Positions 33,154-46,502 are shown, numbered from the stretch's first letter. The stretch: DNA of 64,000 bases from Oxytropis ochrocephala (GCA_020916435.1 CM037094.1:79160936-79224935); one strand, 5' to 3'. Notes: a model not told the origin generated them from the letters alone. A program made the numbers and translations.

Positions 33154-35389
33154 AATCTTTATACTCTGGAATAGTTTTTTTCATACTTGTAACAAATATG
33201 ACAATACTCATTCCCGACCAGTGAGTTCCTAGAAATCTTAATCCTAGACTTAAAACAAATGCCCCCTTTAAATTAGCCGATGATTAACTAACGAGTTTGA
33301 GCTTGTTGATTCCCTTTATTCAAGCAACTACAATGAGGAAGGACCTATGTTCCTTATCTATGGATTTCCTAACTACTCCAAAGAGGATTAGGATGAGGCG
33401 TTGATAATGGGTTGATTATTATATATACTAATACTATTCTAAGGCAATGCATGATAAAAAAAAGGGACATAAGAGTACTTGAAAATAAGAGTTTTGATTG
33501 ATTGTTGTGAGTCTAAAGCCTTTACAAGCTAGGTATATCTATACAATGGTCTATATTGGCCACGATCACTAGCCTACAACTAACCGTAAAAAAAATGGTT
33601 ACTCGGCTAAGAATACCGTACATAATGCATATAATGCGCTAAAAACTAACGGAAAAAGATTCAGTGACTTGAGCATTAGGTGCCTTTGGTAGGAAAGAGA
33701 TGAGAGAGAAAATTGTATAAAATGAGAGAGAAAATATTTGAGGAGAGAGATAGACACAAATAGCTAAAGGTATGGGTGTCTTTCCCGCCCTAAAGACACC
33801 CAATCCCACCCTCCTCACTAACTATTTAGGCCACAAATAACGGGAGTTAACCGCTATCCCCTATATTCTAGGCACATGGACGTGTCCTTGACCATTTACA
33901 CGCTTTGTTTTTGATCTTCGATGTAATTTCTCATGTGCCTAACCCATTTGTCTTTTTGAATTTTCCTCATCGGCTAAATCATGCATATGCCTCGTTGCCA
34001 AGCAACTTCATAAGAGAGCTTCTATTAATGCTACTTTGGAAGTCATTCGGAAAAGAAAAAAAGAACTAGGAAACCAGAAGTCCTAGATAACCCTTTAGAA
34101 GCTGCTATTTGTGAAAATAAGCCAATTGACTCATCTTGCCTCGATTATACCTCTACCTCGATTGATGCCTCACTTGGCTAAGGACTTAGCAATTTTTAAG
34201 TGTTAACACTGATAAATAAACCTCTCAGTTAACACTTCTTGTGCAACCCAAATTATATAATTTTTAGGATGTCTCATAGTCCTTAAAGCTGACAGTTTTT
34301 GTATTTTTGTGAGTATTTTAAGCTTTAACTCTAAAATTTGATAGTTGGCAAAATTATGAATGTCTACTGCAGTCGATTCATTGAAATATTGTTTGATTAA
34401 GTTAATATTAGTTTCGACAGGTGGCAATTAGTGAAAATCTAATGTAGGCAATTCATTGACATATTGTTTGATTAAATTAATATTGGATTGTATGACCCTC
34501 ACAATGAGTATGAATAAAAAGTACATGTCATATAATTTCTTTTTAGTCTAGCTTCCCTCTCTAAATTCTGGAGTGTTTGTTACCCTACTCGAATTGAGTC
34601 GTAACCGAGTGTTATTACTTATTTTATGATGTTGCAGCTAGACTCATTAATGACATACTTCATTTATATAAATAATAAAAAGTGATCATTTTTTTTATTA
34701 ATGCTTAAATTCATCTTACTCTGTTGAGTGAAGCTAATTTCTTGCTATTATTGTAAACTATGAGACCACATTTTTTGAAAGATTATTATGTCTAAATTAT
34801 AAGTTGGCCTAATCTCCTTTGGGGGACCAAAGATAAATGTTAGCTCCCTCTAAAGCCCAAGCAGAAACTTGAACACCTACCATTCGACTTTGATACTAGA
34901 GAAATAAATCACATGATTGGATACCCAAGTTGTAACAAAAAAATCATGTTGTATAACTTTCTCGAGGATAATCAAGTTGAATATAACATAACCTGCCACA
35001 AATGACTAAATGTGGCCTAAGTTGGTTAGTTTCATAATCTGGTCTGGTAAAGAAAGATCCTTGTGACTTGATGAAAGAAACTCTTTGGACCAGAGCAAAT
35101 ACTTAAGATTGGGAGATAGAGAACCTAATTGTAATGTTTGGAATATAAGAAGAGATAAAAAGAGGGGAAAAAATCTTTTTAACAGCTTAGTTCAATACTT
35201 TTCTGTTGAACTAGGGCGCTTTCCTTGATTGAAGTTAACAGGTACTAATATATATGATCTTATTTATACTACGGAGCATTATACAACCAATATATGTTAT
35301 GTACTTTAAAACAAAAAAAGAATCTTCATAAGTAGCATTTGAAGTGATCTCATCCAACCAATAATAATAATAATGATAGAAAATCTTGT
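33154..35389. other. Intergenic region downstream of the bHLH gene
   Basis: AT-rich, no intact gene seen. 33420-34150 has the look of degraded LTR sequence but no paired ends. 35160-35240 contains a pyrimidine-rich stretch. Nothing further supported. Confidence 0.4.
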
Positions 35390-37451
35390 TCACATCTCCA
35401 TCTTCAGATTACTAGCTTCAACCAGACCTGAAAATAAATAAATAAAAAAACACATTCAGAATTTACATTCAGAAGCAGCTGCTTTCAAAGTGGTAAATAA
35501 CTTAACATGGTGAATGTGTTGGGCGTTGTCATTATAATCTGTAACTGTATTGAAATTATAAACATGTCCCAGCATGTCTATTGTTAATAATTTTGAGGAC
35601 CAAATTGACCAATAGAAAATACATTTGAGGACCAGATTGATAAAAGAAAAATCACATTCGAGGACCAAAATGAAGTATTAAAAAGACTTTCGTAGATGTG
35701 TTTGAAATTTCGATACATTTAGGGACTGTAATGACAACATCTCATGCATTCCGAGACCAACATGGTTGTTTACCCCAATTACCTAGCACCGATATTTTTG
35801 CAAAAAAAGGACTTATCAGTTATCGCTATCTGTGGGGCTCTGATGTCTCTATCATATAGTATATGATCTAAGAAAATCCACTCTGCCTTGTTTCAACTTT
35901 GAAAGGAAAAAAAAAGTGATATGACAAGTCATAAATTTGTAGCTACCTGTAAATGGGTGATGAGAAGGAAAAGATGTTGATCGTTGTTGATCAAAAGCAA
36001 CACTTTGAAAATCACCTTCCCAAGTTGAGGAAGGAAGAATATGCTGCTGCTGCTGCTGCTGCAGTGCACATAATAATTATTATTAAGATCAATTTTGGAA
36101 CACTAATCATTATAACATGAATGAATGAATGAACATTTTTAGAGTGGGGGAAACTTACAGTGAAACATGATGAGTCAAGAAACATTTCTGGTAAAGATAC
36201 AGGGACAGTAGTAGTAATGTTTCTTCTAATTCCCATATCTTGAGTGATTAATCCACCATAACATGAAACAAGTTGTTGTTGTGCTGAATTGAATTGATGA
36301 TGATATGAAAGGTGGTCTTGTTGCATCATCCCTGTGGTTGGAAAACTTTGAGGAAACAGCTCTTTGGCAAATACTTCATCAATGTTGAAGTCAAGTCTTG
36401 GGTTTACAGTTGCTAATTTCATTGACAAGAACTGCATGCAGTGATCAACTATACTAATTAAGTCACACGTTTAAGAAACTTTAATTAATTAATTTCTTAA
36501 GGAGCAATGTCGAAAAGAAGAATGATATATATAACTCTAATTACCTCAACTTGTCTTTGAAGAGACTGAACATAGTTAATGATTTCATCAAGCATTCCAG
36601 CTTTGCCTGCAATTTTATTGCATCCTGGTACTAAATCTTGCAAATACTTCATTCTCTCACTAATTTTTTCCCTTCTAACCTGCAACAACACACAACGTTT
36701 CCAATCAACCTTCCACCAAAATATATATATATATAACTGTACCTTAAAAAAGACATAATAAAGAATTAATAATTGTTAACTCACCCTTTCAGCTAAGCTA
36801 TGACTATCAGTGGCTTGACCACGACGTGCTCGTACATGTATATAATCAGTCTTTTGATTTTGAATTTGAATCTCAGAACCTTTCGAATTCGTATCAACAG
36901 AATTTTCCTTCTTGTTTTTGTTTGCGTTGCTGGACTTTGCAATATTCTTCTTATTCCCTGTTTGTTCCGTGGTTTTGGATTCCACTTCCTCGACAACTTT
37001 GATCCTCTTACTCTCCGAAACAAGCTAAACAAAATTAACCAACACCGTTAACGTTAACACAATTACACAAACCAAACCAAACATCATCAAATTAATCTCC
37101 AAATAAAACAGCAAGCACCTTATTATTATTATCAGCTTTTCTTTTCTTAAACGTTGTTTCTTTGGCACACATGGGTGGTGAAACTAATTCTCTTTCTAAA
37201 CCGCTACAACTCCTTGAAATGTCAGAATTGACGACGTCAAAGACAGAAGCGGGTGAACCGAAATCGGGCCACCCGTTTTCAAAAGCCGGGTCGGGTTTCA
37301 TAGAGTGAGCTACAACCTCGCCGAGTGCAGAAGAGAAATCATCTTGATGAAGCCACTTCTTTCTTGCAGCTCTTTGTCTTTCCAACACTGTAATTTCTGA
37401 ATAGGTTGTTCCTCCTCCTAGATTCCCCGAAGTGTTCAGACAGTGTAACAT
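35390..37451 (-). CDS. bHLH transcription factor, CIB1/bHLH63-like
   Basis: A six-exon model with consistent phases: 37119-37451, 36785-37024, 36545-36679, 36159-36431, 35947-36058 and 35390-35427, totalling 376 codons plus stop. The bHLH domain (about residues 172-236) starts '[18 protein letters not shown]', crosses an exon junction into '[19 protein letters not shown]', and ends '[14 protein letters not shown]'. His186, Glu190 and Arg194 give the H-E-R E-box/G-box contact set. The following '[19 protein letters not shown]' and the C-terminal end '[11 protein letters not shown]' are typical of plant subfamily XII (CIB, BEE, HBI1 relatives). The N-terminus [13 protein letters not shown] is of the legume bHLH63-like type. 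Such proteins are nuclear; CIB1 binds cryptochrome 2 and promotes flowering. Splice donors are all GT; the exon 1 donor (GTGCTT) is weak. I see no stop or frameshift. Exact orthology is not proven. Confidence 0.93.
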
Positions 37452-37641
37452 GTTGTTAGTTACTCTTATTGGGGGGGATTAAGCAAGCACTTCCCTTGTG
37501 TTCTGCCTGCTAAAGTACGCAATGTGTATGGGAGGTACAATGTTGTTGATAACGTGCGCTTGTGTAGAAAGGAGAGGAGAAAATGGTGTTACTACTATTT
37601 GTTAACGATCATGATGAGGATAGTTGAGGCTGCTGGCTGGG

Positions 37642-37647
37642 TATATA
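37642..37647 (-). promoter_or_regulatory. Candidate TATA box of the bHLH gene
   Basis: TATATA about 190 bp upstream of the ATG, in the only such context nearby. It also reads as a good TATA box (TATATAAAG) on the plus strand, so its orientation is uncertain. Confidence 0.4.
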
Positions 37648-37799
37648 AAGGGGGGAAATTAAATTTATTTTATTTAATTTTAAAATAAATTAAAAAAATG
37701 GGGGAGGGGGAAGAATGGCGAAATCTGAGAAGGGAAGGAATTATTAGAGCCTAGAGGAGAGGAGAGAGTTGAGTGAGTCTGTGGGTCAGAGTCAGAGAG

Positions 37800-38699
37800 C
37801 CAACCAATAATATATCCATAGGAATCAATCAACTATCACTATAACTTTCAATTTTTTAAAACTATTTAAAATTAAAATCTTCTTTTTTTATTTTTTAATC
37901 GAAACAACTACTACCAAAATTACCAACCTACCCTCAAACACAACCATTACCAAAACTACCAACCTACCCTTTTTCTAAACTCATCTTTTGAGGGCAAATT
38001 TATCACCCTAAATTATTCTATCTCACTTTTTTTATTGATCTCACTTTCTCACATCATTTCATAACTTTTTTAATCTCACATTTAAAACTCACTTTTTTTC
38101 CTCTTACACTCTTATCTTTCTCAATTTTCTTCTATCTCTCTCCCCTCTATTCTCTCTCTTCATATTTATATTTTTAACGGGTAAACATTACATGTCGTTG
38201 GTATAATTTCATTATGTTTGATTTCTTATATAGAAACATAACACATAAACGGGTAAACATTACATGTTGTTGGTATGATTTCTTTTTTTTTTTTTTATAA
38301 ATGAACATTTTGTCTTTGAGCCACAACAAGAAAATACTACATATTGTCAAAAATAAATAAATTATATTTTATTTTTTAATTTCAATGAGTAAACATGATA
38401 TCATATGTTATTGCTATAATTTCATTACTATTAGTTCTCTTTGGTGGAATGTTACACATTGTCAGAACAATTATTTTATATTCTGCTCTTGAGTTACAAC
38501 GGGAAATGTTACATATTGTTAGTATAATTTTATTACTGATAAAATGTATTTTGTACATTTATTCGTCATGAGAGCTACATTATTATTAGATGATTGGTAA
38601 TTACTTAACGATAAAAAATGTCAAGTGAAGAAAATATTCTTAAAATTGTGAAACTTAATTTCTTATCAACTTGAAAGATTAATTGTAATTGAATTTTAT
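37800..38699. other. AT-rich intergenic, probable Helitron body
   Basis: A direct repeat of ACGGGTAAACATTACATGT-type words at 38177 and 38238, and ACATTGTTGG-like words onward to 38550. No gene. Probably belongs to the Helitron that ends at 38756. Confidence 0.4.
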
Positions 38700-38756
38700 T
38701 GAGTCTATTTACACAAAGAATACGAGACCCGTGCGTATGCAAGGGTATACTGCTAA
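38700..38756 (+). mobile_element. Helitron 3' terminus
   Basis: ACCCGTGC GTAT GCAAGGGT forms a hairpin, followed by ATACTGCTAA and a T. This matches the CTRR-T end, and the layout is the same as at 20888. The 5' end is not found. Confidence 0.65.
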
Positions 38757-39457
38757 TTTCCTATATAATGTTACAATAAAAATTCGATTTTTTTATCATT
38801 CTTTTCTACTCGATTTGATGGGTAAATTAACGTATATAATCAGAAATTAATTGTATAATGTATATGTATTTTTATTATTTATAAAAGACGTTAAAAAAAC
38901 ATATTTTTAAGGAATCACATATATGAATTTATGAATGCGTTATATATATAAATTTTGGAAAAAATTAAGAGAAAAATAGAGGCAAATCAAACGGACCCGT
39001 AGTAACCCTTTTAGGATTTACTATTTTACTATAGTTTGTTTTTATGATATAAATTAAAAACACTCAGAAAGGAGTCACATTGGTTGTCAAAAAAACCACA
39101 TGTTATATCTCGTGCGTATTCGTATAAGCCTGACGTATCTTGGGCGTATCTGTATAAACCAGCCCCTATGAGTAACGTCCACGTACTCCCCACGTATCGA
39201 GCATTTTTCTCTTAAAAAATAAATAAAAACTTTAGGAAACTCCATGGGCAGTCCCCACGTATCGGTATCAAATAGGTGTTACATACAAATATTTGATCTG
39301 TTTTGGAGTTTCGGGGCTTCAAAGATGATATGTAGTTGGATAGATTAAAGATTCCAGATTGTCTATTCTCTTTGGCCTTTAACCATGTATGTTTAACCAT
39401 GTATGGAAGAAGTTGTATGTTTGGATGATTGGTTAGATGTTGACTTAGTGTGTCGTG
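38757..39457. other. AT-rich intergenic DNA
   Basis: Contains a few CGTATC words (39115-39205). No gene or element ends recognised. Confidence 0.4.
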
Positions 39458-40006
39458 TGTTGGGAAAAACCTAACATTGACTAGAGATATAGTCTCAAAA
39501 GAGTATATAATTAAAGGGTATCCATCACCTTACAAGCTAGTTTTGTGGGGTTGAGTTAGGCCCAACCCAAATTCTAAGATGGTATCAAAGCCTATCATAT
39601 ATCATTCGGGTCACCCACCATTATCATCCACGCACAAAGTCTAATAGTGTTGGGCGTGAGGAGGTGCATATTGGGAAAAAACCAAGTGCCACATTGACTA
39701 AAGATATGGTCTCAAAAGAGTATATAATGAAAGGGCAACCCTTACCTTACAAACCGATTTTGTGGAGTTGAGTTAGGCCTAATCCAAATTCTAATATGGT
39801 ATCAAAGCCTATCTTAGATCTTTCGGGTCACCCATTATTATCATCCACGCATTAAGCTCAATAGTGATGGGCTTAAAAGGGTTATAGTAATCCTATTCCC
39901 ACATTGACTAGAGATATAGTCTCAAAAGAGTATATAATGAAAGAACAGATCTTACCTTACAAGTCGATTTTGTGAGGTTGAGTTAACCCCAATCCAAATT
40001 CTAAAA
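39458..40006 (+). mobile_element. TRIM retrotransposon, tandem array of three LTRs
   Basis: LTR copies at about 39458-39579, 39669-39796 and 39886-40006 share ACATTGACTAGAGATATAGT, CAAAAGAGTATATAAT and the end CAAATTCTAA. Two internal segments between them start with the primer-binding site TGGTATCAAAGCC (39580, 39797), complementary to initiator tRNA-Met, and end in purine runs. There is no coding capacity. This is the miniature LTR element layout, with one extra internal-plus-LTR unit. Confidence 0.82.
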
Positions 40007-40779
40007 CCATGAACTTCATTTGTGCTATGTTGCCAATGATTTGGATATTCTAGCTTCTAGGATCAACGCTACTATGTGAATGAAGAATGCCTCATAAATT
40101 ATTCAATTTGGATGTAAAGTTTTAGTTTTTATCTAATGAGAATGAAATAATTTGATGTATAAGACTAAGAAAAAATCAGAACAAATCGGTTGCTATGTAC
40201 ATGCAAAACTATTCATAGGAAAATTGATGATAAGCACAAGATTCTCTTCCACATAAAGGAATAGGATTAAGGTTTTGTCCTAAGTCCCCTTCTAAATATA
40301 GTAATCCCTTTCCCCCTCATAATTAATAATCGTCTCAATCAACTTTCTAAACTAATTAAGTGCTTTGTTAATCATACTTTCATTATGATTGTTTCTTTCT
40401 AATCTCCCTTTTTCTTCAAAGTACAAACAAAAACTTTGGACGTTTGTATTCTCAAACAATATATTCGTTGTCGAATGCCAACCGATTAAAGTAAAATTCC
40501 CACCTTTTCATTAAATCTGCATTTGGCCTCAAAGATAAGTAGAATTGGCAAAAGTTTAGACATAGAAACACATAATTAATGTTGTGCTTGGATTCTAATG
40601 TTGAATTATTGATATTAGTCTATTTTTTCAACGAGTTGATTGTGTTTGATTAATCAACAAGAAAGTGATTGATGGGTTAAAAATTAGACACTATCGAGTA
40701 ATCATCATAGGGTTAGAAATTGACATCCTAGTTAGTTGCTAAACATAACATGGATTTTTTTTAAACTTTTTTGTGTTAG
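40007..40779. other. Intergenic DNA
   Basis: No gene or element ends recognised. Confidence 0.4.
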
Positions 40780-42983
40780 TTTTTTTTTTAGATAATCAAG
40801 ATCTCATTGAAAGCGAGCATGGCGGTCCTACTTCTTACAATGAGAGAAAAGAAAAGGAAGGAGGGGCTCCTCAAACCTTCCAGCCCAAACCCCATTGGGA
40901 AAAAGACGATGGAAGGAAAAACAAGACTCTCGCACAAAGATGTGCAATGAGTGAAGAATAGACCCTAATTCACTGTTTTTTCTCCCCTACTACGCCACAT
41001 AAGTGTTTACAAGCCAAATATAAATTACAACATAGAGAAGCATCCCAATGGACAATGAAACCAAATCCCACCATGTTACGCTAACATTTCTTCCCTTCCT
41101 CGCCTTGAACCAACACCACGCCAAATCTTTAATGCTCGCTGCATTCTTTGGAATCAAGCTACCTCACCTTTAAAAGTTACCCTGTTTCTCGCCATCCAAA
41201 TGGTCCATATTGTCGCCATCCAAATGAGATGTTTGACACCTCTTTGCCGTTTCCCTTTAACCAATTTTCCAAACTCCACATAATGATTTACTAGGCTGTC
41301 AGTGTCACCAATTGAACTCCCCATCCATTCAGAAACGCTCCTCCATATTTTCTTTGTGATTCCACAAGTCATAAATAAATGATCCTCCGTCTCCTCCTCT
41401 CGGAAACACAGCACACAGCTTAAATCATTTTGTGATTGAATTATCCCTCTTCTATGTAGAGCAACTCTAGTGGCAACTCGCTGAAGTAACACCCGCCACG
41501 CAAAAATTTGTATTTTGGACGGAACGTCACATTTCCATATTTTATTGCATGCAGCAACAATTCCGGACTGCTGAATGTGTGCGCCACCTGCAGAAAAAAA
41601 CAGCAAAGAATCATAGCATTTTTTCACCGAAAAACCACCTAACGCGTCCGGCACCCAGCACCACCTATCTGCGCTGCTTTGTCGGCCGCACGCAATAGTC
41701 GCAACAATGACCACAGATCTGCAAGCAAAGAAGAGCAGGCAGAAACCGAATGGACTGCATAATTATGCAGCAGGCCATCGGTTTGCAGCTGTTTCCACGC
41801 CCATCCCGCTTCCGTCCATTGCCCAAATGCGTCCACTGTTGCCTCCTTGAACCTGCAGCAATTATATAATTCTGGAAATAAATTATCCAACCCGATCCAT
41901 ACCAATCGCACGTCCTCCGTAATCGTGTCTTCTTACCATTTCCCACTTTAATTTTTACTAGTTTTTAAACCAATCTTCTTGCAAATTTAACCCTCTCCAA
42001 GAAGACACAAAATCCTCCACCACAATGATTTCTTCTCCCATCCTCTTCTATTCTCCGCCATATCTGCCATCGATCCTTTAAATCATACTTTTCTACCGAA
42101 CCCCCTTTCCAAATAGCATTGTTTTCTTCAACCAAAATTCTCCACCTCCATTTTGATAATAATGCCACATTAAACATCTCCAAGTTCTTTATGCCTAAGC
42201 CCCCTTTTCTTTTGGTAGTGATTGTCTCCCACTTCACCCAAGCTACTTTCTTATTGTCTTCGTCACCCCCAGGAACCTTCTTTGAATTTTTGTAATCTCC
42301 GCTATGGCTTTTTTGGTGCTTTGAAAAAGAGAGAAAAATATAGGGGAGAGAGGCAAATCACCGAATTGATAAGTGTAACTCGACCCTATTGACAATTATC
42401 CGCTCTTCCAAGTACTCGGTCCGCTTTCATAGAGTCAATAATCGGTTGCCATGTAGACATTCTTCTCGGGTTTGCTCAATCGAATTCCCAAGAATTTGAA
42501 TGGAGACGCTCCCAATTTGCATGCCAAAAGCGTGAGATACCTTCCATCACGTTATCCTCCAAATTCAACCCGAGGACACTACTCTTTGCAAAGTTCACCT
42601 TTAAACCCGAAGCCATCTCGAAACTTCTCAGTATCGCTTTCCAACACCAGATGCTCCTATCTCCCCCATCACAAACCAAAATTGTGTCGTCGGCGAATTG
42701 TAACAACTCAACCGAAATAGCATTGTTGAAGCTATACCCATGAAGATTGTTCGTTTCTACGCCTTTCCTCACCAGACCAGCTAGCCCTTCAGCTACTATC
42801 AAGAATAAGAACGGTGCCAGCGGATCCCCTTGCTTTAGTCCTTTTTGAGCCACAAACTCTTCCGAAGGACTGCCATTAACAAGAACTGAAATAGAATTTG
42901 ATGAGACGCAAGCGTGCATCCACTTCCTCCACATTTCCCCAAAACCTAGTCTGCCCAGCATATAATCCAGAAAAGACCAGCTT
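40780..42983 (-). pseudogene. LINE (non-LTR retrotransposon), 5'-truncated, with reverse transcriptase and zf-RVT
   Basis: 42476-42961 is the reverse transcriptase palm: 'GLKQGDPLAPFLFLIVAEGL' and the catalytic 'LLQFADDTILV' (an F-A-D-D variant). 41965-42237 ('GGLGIKNLEMFNVALLSKW') and 41154-41714 continue to the zf-RVT domain ('KIQIFAWRVLLQR', then 'CVLCFREEETEDHLFMTC', giving C-x2-C-H-C). Frameshifts separate the blocks. The 3' end is a 10-base poly(A) seen as T at 40780-40789. The 5' end is cut at about 42983, inside the reverse transcriptase. No RNase H was found here, unlike the LINEs at 14603 and 55341. Confidence 0.88.
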
Positions 42984-43340
42984 ACTTATTTGTCCTAGAT
43001 ATTTAGGGTCTTTTTGTTCTAGAGTAAAAAAAAAGATTTTGTTTTAAAGATTAATTTTTAAAGATTTTTAAGAAAAACATAGTTTTGCCTTTGCGTAACA
43101 AAACGAAAATTACTTCTTAAAAAAATTATTTTATGAGAAGCTATTCAAAATAGATTTTAACTTAAAGAATTTTTATATTTTTTTAATTTTTTTAAAAAAA
43201 AACTATAATAACAAAATATGTAAACCTTCTCCTACTCTTTTTCAGTAAAAAAAAACAGATGTAAAACTTTTAAAACCAGTTATTTTTGTAAAAATGTGAT
43301 TATTTTTCAAAATAAACCATAACAAACAGACGTTAAGTAT

Positions 43341-43551
43341 ACCAACAAGGGTTGATCTAAGTGGTAACTGGACTTGGATCGTATTTTAAGGTCTTAGGTT
43401 CAAACATTCGGTGTCGCAAAAACTCTGTTGGGAGGGGAGAACTACACTGACTGGCAAAACCGAATACTCGTGGTCAGTCAGGTTCCCCAATGTAGATTAT
43501 TCATTGGAAAAGCCGATGGAAATTAATTACGCACCATTGACATGGTAAAAA
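43341..43551 (+). mobile_element. SINE with 17-bp target duplication
   Basis: tRNA-like head with A box (TGATCTAAGTGG) and B box (GGTTCAAACATT), a ~120-bp body and an A-rich tail. The flank AAACAGACGTTAAGTAT (43324-43340) recurs at 43552-43568 with one change. Pol III-type SINE, 211 bp. Confidence 0.9.
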
Positions 43552-43568
43552 AAACAGACGCTAAGTAT

Positions 43569-44453
43569 TGTAATGAGGCTGATTAAACGGTCAAGAGGGC
43601 ACTCAATACAGTAACACTCATTTGTCTAAATCATACTTTGCTTGCAAATTTATGCATTCAATTGAAGCTTGAAGCAATATTATTGGAAGGTAAAAGGAGG
43701 CCAAATAAGTATAATTTTCAAACTGGTAGGAACAAATCCAGAGAGGATGAAGGCAACTTCCATTATCACACAATGGTCCCTCTCCTCTCTAACTTTATTT
43801 TTTGTTCAAGTATCTCTATCAATTCTATCTCTTCTTATAGGTCCCCCACTTTCTATCTACTAGTTGCATACACTTAAAAATGACCTTATACCATAGCTAA
43901 AGGCAAAAGGGTCCTCCTTTCTCTATCTCATTTTCCTCTATCACTTTCTTTGTGGAATAAATATCAACAGAAAACTACTATGTCCCCCTCTTTGTTTCTT
44001 TAGTCTCTCTTAATTTCTTTCTAGTTTCTTTAGTGCTTTCCATCCTATATTCTCTTTGACTAACTCTTTTCATATACACTCCATTTATCATACAGGCAGC
44101 ACACCATATACTTATATAATGCTCTTCTTGTTACCTTAATAGGCAATTAGCTAGGCAAATTCCATAATTATCCGCTATATATAACCATATATATAGCTTA
44201 ATTTTTTTTTTGTTAAATTACAATTTGCCAGGTTTTAATGCAACAAAAAATAATATCCTACTGTAATTGCATGACAGCTTGTGGTATATTGTTTTTCTTC
44301 TATTTTCTCTGTCTTATTTTGTACTGTTGATAGTGATATAGAGTATCATCTACTGTTTTGCCTGCTTTCCAAGGCCCACTCAGAATTCCAAAAATGTCCC
44401 ACACTTGTTAATATAAAGGAAAAAATAATTGGAATTCCTTCTTATCTTATCTA

Positions 44454-44456
<3 letters not shown>
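43569..44456. other. Intergenic DNA
   Basis: AT-rich, with no supported gene. Pyrimidine-rich stretch at 43780-44060. Confidence 0.4.

Positions 44457-44493
<37 letters not shown>
44457..44493. repeat. AT microsatellite
   Basis: TA dinucleotide run. Confidence 0.95.
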
Positions 44494-44499
<6 letters not shown>

Positions 44500-44885
44500 G
44501 AAGTATATGAACAAAGTAATAATTGGGGAAGGGAGATGGCATGGCATATATATGATGAAGCAAAGCAACAGATCCAATGTACAGGGAATCCTAGTTCATG
44601 AAGTGAAGGACCCTACTCCACATTGAAAATATAGAGTGGTTACATAGTATATAATTAAGAAAGATGTCGGCTTCTTGAATCTTGAGACTATATATGTTGG
44701 TATCTACTTGCTCCATAAATATATTAGTACTCAACTTGCAAGTTGCAAGTTAAGATTATACACATATATGGATGCTATGGGCTTCCTTTCTTTTCTTTAA
44801 TGTACAAACATGCTCAACGCTTTCACCTAACAATTTTCCCTATATTCTCATTATAACTCACTTGTTCGTCTTCTTTCTGTCACAC

Positions 44886-45420
44886 TATTGGACAATATTG
44901 TGGGTCCAACCATCCACAAGGCCAACATGCATTTGACAAGTTGAAAGTTGCATGTAATAACAAGTGAGATGTTCCATTGTGTACACTTGGGGTGATGCAT
45001 GCATGAAATGCAAGTGACATTTGGTGTATTGCATGGAATGCAAATGACAAGTATTTTCATGCATGTAAGGCAACTTTGATTTGCCTCTCCTTAGGATAAA
45101 TAGCATTCTGGTTTGTCTCCAAAAAATGGCATATTGGGCAAACATTCACAGCACAAGAAGCGAGAAACATAACCTTGCAAAGAGAGAGCCTTACTCAAGA
45201 GAAAAAGAGCGAGAGAAAAATAGAGAGCCTCATAGAGAGTCGCTTTCCGAGACATTCATTGTAGTGAGATCTAAGTAAGGGTAAACTTTTTGTATACTCA
45301 ATATCATCAGAGTGGAAGTTTAAGAGGCCTACAAGTCTTGTGGTTTTTCCTTTCTCACATTGTGGAGGTTTTCCACGCTAAAATTTTCTTGGTGCAATTT
45401 TGTTTATTTTTCACGTTTAT
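44886..45420 (+). repeat. Probable Copia LTR
   Basis: Starts TTGGACAATATTG, has repeated ATGCATGAAATGCAA-like words, and ends with GTCTTGTGGTTTTTCC, TTGTGGAGGTTTTCCACG. This layout matches the 3' part of a plant Copia LTR. It lies just upstream of the Copia coding relic on the same strand. No matching second LTR. Confidence 0.55.
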
Positions 45421-45439
45421 GCAAGTGCCTAAAATATTC

Positions 45440-46420
45440 AACAATCTAAGAAGCCAAAGACCACTGTGTGGTACACAACTCGGGAGGAGAGAATCCTCAA
45501 TGATATGCTTATTGCCATATCATCAAGAAGGCATTGAGAAAATATTTCGCCATGAAAGATTTGGGTGCAGTCAAGAAGATCCTTGGAATGAAGATCATTC
45601 GAGATCGTTCTAAAAGAATATTGTTGACGTTACAAGAATATTATATTAATTAAGAAAGTTCTTGAGAGGCTCAACATGCATAATGCTAAACTTGTGCATG
45701 TTTCACTATTAGGTCATCTGAAACTCGGTAAGATACAATGTCCAGCCAATGAAGAAGAAAAAGAAGAAATGAGCAAGGTGCCCTATTCTTCAACCGTAGT
45801 TAGCCTTATGTACGCAATGGTTTGCACAAGACCAGATATTATTTATGTTGTAGGTGTTGTGAACAGATTCCTATCGAATCTAGGAAAGGAGCATTAGAAT
45901 GTTGTGAAATGAATACTAAGGTATCTAAGAGAAACTGTCAAATAATGCTTTTGTTTTGACAATGGAAAGCAACGGCTCATGGGTATGTAGATGCGGATAT
46001 GGCAGAAGATGTAGATTAACGAAAGTTTACTACCGAATATTTGATTACTTTTGCAGGGAGAGCTGTCTCACGACAATCACGATTACAAAAGTGCATTGCT
46101 TTAAGTACCCTAGAAGCTGAATACATCGCAATTACTAAAGATTGTAAGGAGATCTTGTGGATGAAAAAGTTCCTGCAAGAGTTATGCCAGAATCAAGAAA
46201 GTTATGTTCTCTATTGCGGTAGTCAGAGCGCAATTCATCTCAGCAATAACTCGACATACCATTCCATGTCGAAACACATTGACGTGAGGTGTCATGGGAT
46301 CCATGATGTGTTGGAGAGTAAACTGTGAAAAAGTTCACACCAATGAGAATGGGGAAAACATAAGTTCTATACCAAAGGAGAAGATAGATGAGCTTCGAAA
46401 TAATCAACAGTCGCATCTCA
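45440..46420 (+). pseudogene. Copia reverse transcriptase C-terminus and RNase H
   Basis: Frames read 'KYFAMKDLGAVKKILGMKII' (45540-45600), after a shift 'VPYSSTVVSLMYAMVCTRPD' (45676-45897), then RNase H 'STLEAEYIAITKDCKEILWM' and 'HSMSKHIDVRCH' (46041-46328), and 'KVHTNENGENI'. One-base shifts lie near 45540 and 45650, and several stops fall between 45900 and 46030. Gag, protease and integrase are gone: the LTR-like block abuts the reverse transcriptase, so the centre of the element was deleted. Confidence 0.85.
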
Positions 46421-46502
46421 CCATCATTACACACCATCTCGAGGAGTGCAAACGTCACACCAGTCAAAGTTCAACAGTCACATCATTTCAGCCATGTTCA
46501 GT

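Noticed and set aside
46240..46467. 75-codon minus-strand ORF
   Set aside because: Antisense of the Copia RNase H end.
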